This document shows, one piece after another, positions 6,324 through 12,477 of a stretch of 12,477 nt of DNA. Source of the DNA: Bacteroidota bacterium (GTDB lineage: Bacteria > Bacteroidota > Bacteroidia > Bacteroidales > Tenuifilaceae). The stretch lies in assembly GCA_023406715.1 (NCBI GenBank), contig JAEXVC010000146.1, forward strand, positions 1 to 12,477, given 5' to 3'. The first letter of the stretch is position 1; every line of letters begins with the position of its first letter. The translations under genes and the position numbers were made by a program. A model generated the notes under the pieces. It saw nothing but the letters and a program-made list of their open reading frames with translations, was not told the DNA's origin and did no database searches.

Positions 6324-7829
6324 ATGAGTGCTGAGTACATCCTATCGCTCGACCAAGGAACATCAAGTTCTAGGGCTATTCTGTTTGATAGATTCCAACA
6401 ACCGCTTGGAATTGAACAGATGGAGTTTACCCAACATTATCCTGCCGATGGCTGGGTGGAGCATAATCCCGAGGAAATTTGGGAAACTCAACTAAAAGTG
6501 GCTAATCAACTTATTGCAAGGCTTAAAATTAGCCCAGAAAGTATTGCCGCTATAGGCATTACAAATCAGCGCGAAACAACCGTTGTTTGGGATAGAGAAA
6601 CAGGAAGACCAGTTCACAATGCAATAGTTTGGCAGGATAGACGCACTGCCGATATTTGCGAAAAATTGAAAGCAAGCGATTTTGCCGAATATGTTATGAA
6701 AAGTACGGGTTTAGTTATTGACTCATACTTTTCTGCTACAAAGCTTAATTGGATACTAAAGAATGTACCAGGTGCAATGAATCTGGCACTCAAAGGTAGA
6801 CTGGCTTTTGGGACAATCGATACTTGGTTACTTTGGAAGTTAAGTGGCGGAAAAATTCACACTACCGATGTTTCCAACGCATCGCGTACAATGCTTTTCA
6901 ATATTACCACGATGTGTTGGGACGAAGAAATTCTTCGATATTTTGGCATTCCTAAAGCGATATTACCTGAAGTAAAAGCTTCGTCAGGTATCTTTGGTTA
7001 TACTGAGCCAGGAGTTATTGGGGGCAAATCTATTCCAATCGCGGGAATTCTTGGCGACCAACAAGCGGCATTGTTTGGGCAGCGCTGCTTGGAGCCGGGC
7101 GAATTAAAGAATACATACGGTACAGGCTGTTTTATGCTGATGAATACAGGAGATAGAATTGTTAGCACCCAATCGGGTTTGCTTTCTACTGTTGCGTGGC
7201 AAATTGGCGATGAAGTGACATATGCACTAGAAGGTAGTGTTTTTATTGCTGGTGCAGCAATAAAATGGCTTCGCGATGGTTTAAAGATTATCAAAACAGC
7301 CTCGGAAACAGAAAATATTGCCACTTCCGTTACAAGCAGCCACGGCGTTTATGTTGTGCCTGCATTTACAGGTTTGGGCGCACCCTACTGGGATATGTAT
7401 GCTCGTGGAGCAATTGTTGGTATTTCGCAGGGTGTAACCGATAAACATTTGATTCGTGCCACTTTAGAATCGCTTGCATACCAAACCCGCGACATTGTTG
7501 GTCTAATGGAGGATAATTCTGGAATTGCGCTCAAAAGCCTTAAGGCCGATGGTGGCGCTTCGGCAAACAATTTTATTATGCAGTTCCAGGCTGATATACT
7601 GAATGTTCCCGTTGAATGTCCAACTTCAACTGAGGCTACCGCACTGGGTGCGGCACTGATGGCAGGTTTAGGAGTTGGTTTTTATAGTTGGGACGATATT
7701 AAAGCGGAGATTCCAGGGAAAAAGGTTTACCGTCCGCATATGTCGTTTGAGCTTCGCTCTAAACTCTATAAAGGATGGAAAAAGGCGGTTAAACGTGCTC
7801 AGGATTGGGCTGAAGATGGTTTGGAATAA
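6324..7829 (+). CDS. glpK: Glycerol kinase
   Basis: GlpK phosphorylates glycerol to sn-glycerol 3-phosphate with ATP in the cytoplasm. The ATG at 6324 gives 501 residues, the usual length, beginning right before the first ATP-binding motif (YILSLDQGTSSSRAILFD, 5-22). A TTG further up (6279) would add 15 unlike residues and is rejected. Glycerol contacts are all present: R83 and E84 (NQRETT), W103, Y135, D245 (GDQQAAL, catalytic base) and F270. The FGGY C-terminal signature lies around GVYVVPAFTGLGAPYW and LKADGGASANNF. At the position of E. coli Arg236, which contacts the inhibitor fructose 1,6-bisphosphate, this protein has Ser236 in GGKSIPIAG, and I see no match to the E. coli IIA-Glc-binding segment. 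No glpF or glpD gene is adjacent. The following lipoprotein gene starts 28 bases downstream and may be co-transcribed. Confidence 0.96.
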   Translation: MSAEYILSLDQGTSSSRAILFDRFQQPLGIEQMEFTQHYPADGWVEHNPEEIWETQLKVANQLIARLKISPESIAAIGITNQRETTVVWDRETGRPVHNAIVWQDRRTADICEKLKASDFAEYVMKSTGLVIDSYFSATKLNWILKNVPGAMNLALKGRLAFGTIDTWLLWKLSGGKIHTTDVSNASRTMLFNITTMCWDEEILRYFGIPKAILPEVKASSGIFGYTEPGVIGGKSIPIAGILGDQQAALFGQRCLEPGELKNTYGTGCFMLMNTGDRIVSTQSGLLSTVAWQIGDEVTYALEGSVFIAGAAIKWLRDGLKIIKTASETENIATSVTSSHGVYVVPAFTGLGAPYWDMYARGAIVGISQGVTDKHLIRATLESLAYQTRDIVGLMEDNSGIALKSLKADGGASANNFIMQFQADILNVPVECPTSTEATALGAALMAGLGVGFYSWDDIKAEIPGKKVYRPHMSFELRSKLYKGWKKAVKRAQDWAEDGLE

Positions 7830-7857
7830 TAATTGGAGTAAAAAGAAAAATATTTGA

Positions 7858-8382
7858 ATGATGAATAAATTACGAAACTTAGTTTTATTTCTGCTTTTAG
7901 GAGTTGTATTTTCCAGTTGCTCTAAATATCAGGGAATCGACATTAAAGGAGTAAAGGATGTTAAATTCAAAGGGATGCAGGATGGTGTAATATTTTTGAA
8001 TCTTACCTTTGATGTGAATAACCCAAACTCAAAGAAAATTGTGATAAAACATTTTGAGTTTAATGCTTGGTTAAATAATAGGGAGCTAGGAAAATTAGTT
8101 AGTACTGGAAAAATAACATTATCGCCAGGAACAAGAGCGGATTACGAAGTTCCTGTTGAGATAAAACTCCGTACTGCTGCCGATGCGTTTAAGTTGCTAG
8201 GAACTGGGAAAAAGTTATTGTCGATGATAACAGTTGAGGGATATGTTAAGGGAGGCCGTTTCCCAATTGTTAAAAAAATAAAAATTCCTAAACAACCTCT
8301 CGATAGTTTAATGAAATCGCAACAGGATAAGCTAGTTATAACAGATACATTATCAACAGGCGATAAGGGTGGTAATAATTAG
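7858..8382 (+). CDS. Lipoprotein with LEA type 2 (LEA14/WHy-like) domain
   Basis: The 174-residue protein starts with a lipoprotein signal peptide (MMNKLRNLVLFLLLGVVFSSC); Cys21 would be lipidated after signal peptidase II cleavage. The residues after it (SKYQ) lack the acidic run associated with surface export in Bacteroidota, so a periplasm-facing location is inferred. The mature part, roughly 30-150, resembles the LEA14/WHy beta-sandwich: GVIFLNLTFDVNNPN, then a strand pattern and a late TVEGYVKGGRFPIVKK. These domains are known from stress-related proteins and from many uncharacterised bacterial lipoproteins; the function here is unknown. The start may equally be the second ATG at 7861. 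It lies 28 bases after glpK with no terminator between, so read-through is likely. A following SPOR gene suggests an envelope role. Confidence 0.78.
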   Translation: MMNKLRNLVLFLLLGVVFSSCSKYQGIDIKGVKDVKFKGMQDGVIFLNLTFDVNNPNSKKIVIKHFEFNAWLNNRELGKLVSTGKITLSPGTRADYEVPVEIKLRTAADAFKLLGTGKKLLSMITVEGYVKGGRFPIVKKIKIPKQPLDSLMKSQQDKLVITDTLSTGDKGGNN

Positions 8383-8399
8383 CATTCAAAACATTTTGC

Positions 8400-8407
8400 T
8401 AAATTTG
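8400..8407 (+). promoter_or_regulatory. Putative -7 box for the SPOR-domain gene
   Basis: TAAATTTG matches TAnnTTTG 21 bases before the ATG at 8429 and just after the stop of the lipoprotein gene. No TTTG is seen at the right distance upstream. If real, it argues for the ATG start at 8429 and separate expression. Confidence 0.42.
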
Positions 8408-8428
8408 CAGCATAATTTCAAGGTAAAA

Positions 8429-8893
8429 ATGAGAGGAATTTTATCAATATTATTAGTGCTATTCTCTGCAGCAGCGTTGTTTGCTCAGGAGTTAAATGGT
8501 GGTAGTGAAATTGATAATATTATTAAACGTCTTCAGGAGAGTAAGCCAAATCAGGGGAAAGTTATAGTAAAGCAGGATGCTCAAATTGCAAATTTACTTG
8601 ATTTACACGTGTTGCAGAATGCAAAAAATCCCGGGATGCACGGCTTTAGAATTAGAATTTTCTTTGAGTTAGGTCAGAATGCAAGACGAAATTCAGAGGA
8701 GTCCATGCGAGTTTTTATGGAAAAGTATCCGGGTGTGAAGGTTTACCAAAGTTACGATAATCCATATTGGAAGATTTCTGTGGGCGATTACCGCTCTAGA
8801 GAGAGTGCTCAGAAGTTTTACCAGCAACTTCTAGTGGATTACCCCAAAGCATTTATAATCCCGGATTGGATTAATTTCCCATCATTAGAGTAG
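8429..8893 (+). CDS. Exported SPOR-domain protein
   Basis: From the ATG at 8429 the protein has 154 residues. Residues 1-19 are a clear signal peptide (MRGILSILLVLFSAAALFA, then Q), and choosing this start places it at the N-terminus; an upstream GTG at 8369 in the same frame would bury it behind 20 residues and is rejected. After a linker (about 20-70) comes a SPOR domain at about 71-150: HGFRIRIFFELG, SEESMRVFMEKYPGVKVYQS, NPYWKISVGDYRSRESAQKF and YPKAFIIPDWINFP. SPOR domains bind glycan strands lacking stem peptides, often at the division septum. There is no other domain, so it probably acts as a small peptidoglycan-binding or accessory periplasmic protein. The SPOR assignment is strong; the specific role is unknown. 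Confidence 0.87.
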   Translation: MRGILSILLVLFSAAALFAQELNGGSEIDNIIKRLQESKPNQGKVIVKQDAQIANLLDLHVLQNAKNPGMHGFRIRIFFELGQNARRNSEESMRVFMEKYPGVKVYQSYDNPYWKISVGDYRSRESAQKFYQQLLVDYPKAFIIPDWINFPSLE

Positions 8894-8898
8894 TAAAT

Positions 8899-9075
8899 AT
8901 GCAAACAATGTATATTCAGCCAAAAATAGCAGTTCCAAAAAGAATCCGAGAGGATGAAAATACGAGTCTGGCTATTATTGGCTCTTTTCATTTGAGCAAG
9001 TTTAGCGGGAGGCACTATTATCAAATAGGAAACGTGTCTCCAAGAGTTGAACTATTTACGAGAAAAAGAGTGTAA
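8899..9075 (+). CDS. Possible small protein, 58 residues, unrecognised
   Basis: An ATG five bases after the SPOR stop codon opens a 58-codon frame ending in TAA at 9073-9075. The product begins MQTMYIQPKIAVPKRIRED and ends ELFTRKRV; it is basic, has no signal peptide or membrane segment, and no motif I recognise. In its favour are the tight spacing to the upstream gene (possible translational coupling) and the terminator-like hairpin just after it. Against it are the short length, no clear ribosome-binding site and no known family. It may be a spurious frame in a 3' untranslated region. Confidence 0.33.
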   Translation: MQTMYIQPKIAVPKRIREDENTSLAIIGSFHLSKFSGRHYYQIGNVSPRVELFTRKRV

Positions 9076-9080
9076 TATTG
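9073..9080 (+). promoter_or_regulatory. Weak -7-like box ahead of the PurF-like gene
   Basis: TAATATTG differs at one base from TAnnTTTG. A GTTG lies at 9046-9049, with a 23-base spacer, longer than usual. It overlaps the TAA of the small reading frame. Listed because a promoter is expected between the hairpin-ended upstream unit and the long gene at 9125. Confidence 0.25.
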
Positions 9081-9081
9081 C

Positions 9082-9107
9082 AGGTAGATTAATCGTCTAC
9101 CTTTTTT
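9082..9107 (+). terminator. Terminator-like hairpin upstream of the PurF-like gene
   Basis: A 7-bp stem (AGGTAGA at 9082-9088, TCTACCT at 9096-9102) with a 7-base loop, directly followed by T residues to 9107. It ends 17 bases before the ATG at 9125. It most simply ends the lipoprotein/SPOR transcripts, but it could also lie in a leader. The stem is shorter than the other terminators here. Confidence 0.6.
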
Positions 9108-9111
9108 ATTG

Positions 9112-9119
9112 AAAGGAAA
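9112..9119 (+). promoter_or_regulatory. Shine-Dalgarno-like site of the PurF-like gene
   Basis: AAAGGAAA sits 5 bases before the ATG at 9125. It is one of the few purine-rich sites at the expected distance in this window, where most starts have only A/T-rich leaders, and it supports this ATG. Confidence 0.5.
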
Positions 9120-9124
9120 ATTGT

Positions 9125-11023
9125 ATGAGCGAGCAAATCAAACACGAATGCGGAATTGCATTAATCAGGTTGCGTAAACCGTTGGAGTACTATCAGCTTA
9201 AGTATGGCACTTGGAGATACGGGTTGCATAAGCTTTACCTGTTGATGGAAAAGCAGCACAACCGTGGGCAGGATGGAGCAGGGTTAACTTCCGTAAAGTT
9301 TGATTTGGAAGCAGGTAGAAAGTATATCGATAGGGAACGTTCAAACTCCTCTTCGCCAATTAAGGACATTTTTGATGTGGTAAATAAGGGCATCAACAAA
9401 TACTCTACTAAACCCGATTTAATTAATGACCCTGTTTTTGCAAAGCAAAACATTCCATTTGCCGGAGAGCTTTACCTTGGACACTTACGCTATGGCACAT
9501 TTGGCAACAATTCCATAGATTACGTTCATCCTGTAATGCGCGATAACAATTGGAAGTCGCGTACTTTGGTACTTGCCGGGAACTTTAACATGACCAATGT
9601 TGATGAACTTTTCAAAAAGTTGGTGGACCTAGGTCAGCATCCTCGCGATTATTCTGACACTGTTACAGTGCTAGAGAAAATTGGTCATTTCCTAGATGAG
9701 GAGAATCAGCAGCTTTTCCGTCAGTACAAAAACGATGGATTCTCGAATATGGAAATCAGCAAGCTAATTGCCGATAATATTAGTGTATCGAAAGTTTTAC
9801 AGGCGGCCACAAAGGATTTTGACGGTGGTTACGCAATGGCTGGTTTAATTGGACATGGCGATGCTTTTGTGGTACGAGACCCTTGGGGAATTCGCCCTGC
9901 ATTTTACTATGCCGATGATGAGATTGTTGTAGTGGCATCGGAACGTCCAGTTATACAAACTGTGATGAATATCGACGTAAATGAGGTTAATCAGATAAAA
10001 CCTGGATATGCGCTTATAATGAAGCGCAACGGAGAGGTGAGCCACGAGGAAATCCGAATTCCGCAAACACGGAAATCGTGTTCGTTCGAGCGCATCTACT
10101 TTTCGCGTGGTACCGATAAGGATATTTATACCGAACGTAAGAAACTAGGAGAACTCCTTACGCCAACCATTTTAAAAGCAATAAACTACGACCATGCAAA
10201 CACCGTTTTCTCATATATCCCCAACACTGCCGAAACAGCATTTTATGGAATGGTTAAAGGGGCTGAGGATTACCTTAAAACCGAAAAGAAAAGGATGATT
10301 CTGGAGAAAGGTTCATCGTTAAGCGAGAAGGATTTGGATGAGATTATCTCGCTCCGATTGCGGGTTGAGAAGATTGCGGTTAAGGACGTTAAGCTCCGCA
10401 CGTTTATCACTCAGGACAAGGGAAGGGAAGACCTTGTTGGCCACGTTTACGATGTTACCTACGGATTAGTAAAGGATAACGTTGATAACCTAGTTGTGAT
10501 TGACGATTCTATTGTAAGAGGAACAACCTTGCGTGAGAGTATTCTTCGAATACTGGATAGGCTTAAACCAGCAATGATTGTAATTGTGTCATCGTGCCCA
10601 CAAATTCGCTACCCCGATTGCTACGGAATTGATATGGCAAAGCTTGGCGATTTTGTTGCATTTCGTGCCGCAATAGATTTGTTAAAGGAAACAGGGCAGG
10701 AGAGCGTTATTAACCATGTTTACAAGCAGTGTAAGGCTCAGCAAAATCTTCCCAAAGAGGAAATAATTAACTACGTAAAGGAAATTTACAAGCCATTCAC
10801 AGTTGAACAAATCTCCGATAAGATTGCCCAGCTACTTACGCCAAAGGAAATGAAAGCCAAGGTGAAAATTGTTTTCCAATCCATCGAAAACCTACACGAG
10901 GCCTGTCCTAACGATTTAGGCGATTGGTATTTTACTGGAAATTACCCAACACCAGGCGGAAACAGAGTTGTAAATAACTCGTTTATCAACTTTATTGAGG
11001 GCCGAAATCAGAGGGCGTATTAG
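9125..11023 (+). CDS. Long PurF-like amidophosphoribosyltransferase family protein
   Basis: The 632-residue protein joins a class II (Ntn-type) glutamine amidotransferase domain to a type I phosphoribosyltransferase domain, the layout of PurF, which makes 5-phosphoribosylamine from PRPP and glutamine. Visible motifs: HECGIA with candidate nucleophile Cys9 behind an 8-residue leader that would need removal; NRGQDGAG (46-53); GHLRYGT (119-125); NMTN (155-158); YSDT (176-179); RDPWGIRP (251-258); CSFERIYFSR (319-328); PRPP loop VVIDDSIVRGTT (457-468); YGIDM (500-504); FTGNYPTPGG (603-612). It is over 100 residues longer than typical PurF (about 450-510), with extra segments around 70-110, 186-230 and 383-424. 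Some active-site and cluster positions differ (see findings). It may be the committed purine enzyme, or a paralogue specialised for Bacteroidota, so no symbol is given. It shares a 4-bp stop overlap with the next, convergent gene. Confidence 0.88.
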   Translation: MSEQIKHECGIALIRLRKPLEYYQLKYGTWRYGLHKLYLLMEKQHNRGQDGAGLTSVKFDLEAGRKYIDRERSNSSSPIKDIFDVVNKGINKYSTKPDLINDPVFAKQNIPFAGELYLGHLRYGTFGNNSIDYVHPVMRDNNWKSRTLVLAGNFNMTNVDELFKKLVDLGQHPRDYSDTVTVLEKIGHFLDEENQQLFRQYKNDGFSNMEISKLIADNISVSKVLQAATKDFDGGYAMAGLIGHGDAFVVRDPWGIRPAFYYADDEIVVVASERPVIQTVMNIDVNEVNQIKPGYALIMKRNGEVSHEEIRIPQTRKSCSFERIYFSRGTDKDIYTERKKLGELLTPTILKAINYDHANTVFSYIPNTAETAFYGMVKGAEDYLKTEKKRMILEKGSSLSEKDLDEIISLRLRVEKIAVKDVKLRTFITQDKGREDLVGHVYDVTYGLVKDNVDNLVVIDDSIVRGTTLRESILRILDRLKPAMIVIVSSCPQIRYPDCYGIDMAKLGDFVAFRAAIDLLKETGQESVINHVYKQCKAQQNLPKEEIINYVKEIYKPFTVEQISDKIAQLLTPKEMKAKVKIVFQSIENLHEACPNDLGDWYFTGNYPTPGGNRVVNNSFINFIEGRNQRAY

Positions 11024-11985
11024 TCCTCTTTATTTCTTTTTATGCCTAGATGATATTTTTCCTTGATTTTCTTAATGAAAGTGGCAATGTGTCGCTCAAC
11101 TTTATGCTGGTAAATATCAGGAATTGTAATTAGTATTCCAGTTTCCTCTACTTCGCCAAACTCATGGTTAATTACCGTTCCAAATACCTTCATTGACGGG
11201 CTGATGTTCATGTAAGAGTTAATAAGCGGAGGAATTTTCTCGCCCAAATCACGTATCTTTTGCGAAAGAATTTTATAATCCTCATTATAGGAGTTCCCTG
11301 TAAATATCTTTGCAAGAGCGGCTCTATCCAAATCAACCTCTATAGGATTAATAGGGATAACTAAGCCTTCATTATCCTTGAAATATTTTTCGAAAAAGTA
11401 GAAAAGTAGATTTCGAGCTTCAACATTGTAGGTATTGTACATTGTTACTTTTCCGAAAAAGTATTTTATGTGTGGATTTAAAACGATTAGCGCACCTAAA
11501 CCATCCCAAAGGTTATCCAACGCATAAAGTCCTTTTCCAGAACGACTTAATGCTTGATATTTAGGTTGTACAAATGACCGTCCTAGTTCAATCATTTGGG
11601 GCATATAGTCATTCTTGAACTTTTCGGAAAAGTTAAATAGATGCTTGGTGGAAAGGTTGATTTCTTCTCCTTTAGTAGGGTCTACACTGTGGAAACGATA
11701 CCCTCCAAGAATTTCCTCCTCCTTGGGGTCCCATACAATTAATTGCTTGTAGCAATTTTCGCAGGTGTCGTAGTCGTCAATATCTACCTCGAAACCAGTA
11801 CCACCGCCTGCCGACCTAAACGTTAATTCTCTAAGTCTTCCAACTTCGCGCATTAAATTTGGAGAATTCTTTGCAGTAAAGATGTATAACTCGTTATTGG
11901 CGTTATTGGTATGCCTTACAAACCTTTCTGGGGTTAACTCCGCAAGAATAAGTTTTTTGTCGACTGGTTCAATTATATGTTTCAT
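11020..11985 (-). CDS. glsB: GNAT-family N-acyltransferase, GlsB/OlsB-like (glycine lipid synthesis)
   Basis: This 321-residue protein belongs to the hemolysin-like/OlsB branch of GNAT acyltransferases, which transfer a 3-hydroxy-fatty acyl chain from acyl-ACP to the amino group of an amino acid. Typical segments are MREVGRLRELTFRSAGGGTG (about 45-64), DDYDTCENCYKQLIVWD, EEILGGYRF, MIELGRSFVQPKYQ and LDNLWDGLGALI. In Bacteroides the related enzyme GlsB makes N-acyl glycine, the first step of glycine-lipid synthesis; that assignment here is by family resemblance and by the adjacent PlsC-like gene. The ATG at 11985 fits the end of conserved sequence and is preceded by a -7 box. An ornithine or other amino-acid substrate is the alternative. 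The stop codon overlaps that of the convergent PurF-like gene. Confidence 0.82.
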   Translation of the reverse strand: MKHIIEPVDKKLILAELTPERFVRHTNNANNELYIFTAKNSPNLMREVGRLRELTFRSAGGGTGFEVDIDDYDTCENCYKQLIVWDPKEEEILGGYRFHSVDPTKGEEINLSTKHLFNFSEKFKNDYMPQMIELGRSFVQPKYQALSRSGKGLYALDNLWDGLGALIVLNPHIKYFFGKVTMYNTYNVEARNLLFYFFEKYFKDNEGLVIPINPIEVDLDRAALAKIFTGNSYNEDYKILSQKIRDLGEKIPPLINSYMNISPSMKVFGTVINHEFGEVEETGILITIPDIYQHKVERHIATFIKKIKEKYHLGIKRNKED

Positions 11986-12004
11986 TGCATGTAATGCTAG
12001 GGTG

Positions 12005-12012
12005 CAAATTTA
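12005..12012 (-). promoter_or_regulatory. Putative -7 box for the GNAT acyltransferase gene
   Basis: The minus strand reads TAAATTTG, matching TAnnTTTG, in the 35-base gap between the PlsC-like stop codon and the ATG at 11985. No TTTG is found at the proper distance upstream, which would lie inside the PlsC-like gene. If used, it gives this gene transcription of its own within the pair. Confidence 0.42.
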
Positions 12013-12020
12013 CTCTTAAA

Positions 12021-12477
12021 TTAGTTTTTGGGCTTCATATTGTAAACAATATTTTTTACCCATTTTGCCCATTCGTTAGGATTTTTTGAGTTATCGAAGG
12101 TGTTGTATGGAATGGGTTTTCCTATTCTAACTGTAATGCTTTTACCTTTCTGCTTGAACATCTCATCAACCAGGTATAGCATTTCAATGTTGGCTTTGAT
12201 TCCCAAAGATTTTCTGAACTTTGCAAGATTGTAAAAGAAGCGGGAATTTTTCCCACTAAAGAATACAGGAACAATGTTTCGCTGATGCTGAATTGCTTTG
12301 GTAATAAAACTTTTCTTCCACTCTAAATCCTCAATTTTCCCATTTTGCTTCCGAGAGCAAAGCCCTGCAGGAAAATACAGTATCTGTGTTGATGAAGCAT
12401 AGGCATCTTCGAGCATCCGAGCATTCTGGGATGATTGTGCACCATGCTTATTTACAGGGATAAACACGGTGTGTAGC
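12021..12477 (-). CDS. PlsC-like acyltransferase, C-terminal part (partial, runs off right edge; likely GlsA)
   Basis: The minus-strand frame is open from the window edge to the TAA at 12021, giving about 152 residues; the sequence upstream of 12467 (LHT before VFIPVNK) stays in frame, so the GTG there is internal, not the start. The segment ILYFPAGLCSRKQNGKIEDL resembles the substrate-binding block of lysophospholipid acyltransferases (usually FPEGTRS), followed by FITKAIQHQRNIVPVFFSG, LGIKANIEMLYLVDEMF and ITVRIGKPIPY. The HxxxxD catalytic motif should lie before the window edge and cannot be checked. The gene lies 35 bases before the GNAT gene on the same strand. In Bacteroides an O-acyltransferase of this type (GlsA) completes glycine lipids, adding a second acyl chain to the GlsB product. 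A general phospholipid acyltransferase is the alternative. Confidence 0.8.
   Translation of the reverse strand, partial: LHTVFIPVNKHGAQSSQNARMLEDAYASSTQILYFPAGLCSRKQNGKIEDLEWKKSFITKAIQHQRNIVPVFFSGKNSRFFYNLAKFRKSLGIKANIEMLYLVDEMFKQKGKSITVRIGKPIPYNTFDNSKNPNEWAKWVKNIVYNMKPKN

Noticed and set aside
6998..7324. 108-residue open frame on the minus strand inside glpK
   Set aside because: Antisense shadow of a strongly conserved gene, with no promoter or family match.
7675..7857. Open frame in another phase over the 3' end of glpK
   Set aside because: The glpK frame is well conserved to its end; this frame has no own signals and an unremarkable basic product.
8369..8428. GTG start adding 20 residues to the SPOR protein
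   Set aside because: It would overlap the lipoprotein gene and place a hydrophilic segment before an obvious signal peptide; a -7 box lies inside it.

Overview
This window looks like a housekeeping stretch of a Bacteroidota chromosome, probably order Bacteroidales or close relatives. The protein families point there: a tricorn-like protease, a 632-residue PurF-like protein, and a GNAT/PlsC-like pair resembling the glycine-lipid genes of Bacteroides. Intergenic DNA is AT-rich, Shine-Dalgarno sites are mostly absent, and several genes have Bacteroidota-type promoters (TTTG or TTG, about 19 bp, then TAnnTTTG). The taxon is an inference from gene content, not from a marker gene. I see no insertion sequence, phage gene, CRISPR array, tRNA or rRNA.

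Layout: (1) 1-1300, minus strand, the N-terminal 433 residues of a secreted tricorn-protease homologue that runs off the left edge. (2) 1301-1752, an AT-rich divergent intergenic region. (3) 1753-2526, a Lys-rich protein with four AT-hook-like motifs, ended by a strong terminator. (4) 2610-3806, an RsmB/NOP-type rRNA m5C methyltransferase, convergent with (5) miaB at 3883-5283 (minus), with a hairpin terminator between them. (6) 5484-6230, yebC, divergent from miaB and with the best promoter in the window. (7) 6324-7829, glycerol kinase, sitting just after a hairpin terminator. (8) 7858-8382, a lipoprotein with a LEA14-like domain. (9) 8429-8893, an exported SPOR-domain protein. (10) 8899-9075, a doubtful 58-residue reading frame. 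(11) 9125-11023, a long PurF-like amidotransferase/phosphoribosyltransferase. (12) 11020-11985 (minus), a GlsB-like GNAT N-acyltransferase whose stop overlaps that of gene 11. (13) 12021-12477 (minus), the C-terminal part of a PlsC-like acyltransferase, probably GlsA, cut by the right edge.

The genes form short transcription units rather than one pathway. RNA modification (rsmB-like, miaB) and translation or gene regulation (yebC) sit together. The lipoprotein and SPOR protein are envelope proteins. The two acyltransferases at the right end plausibly act in sequence to make an N-acyl then O-acyl amino-acid (glycine) lipid. The items most worth a second look are the PurF-like protein, whose altered active-site and cluster residues suggest a divergent paralogue, and the AT-hook protein beside its AT-rich upstream region. 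I did not find clear evidence of a new multi-gene system.
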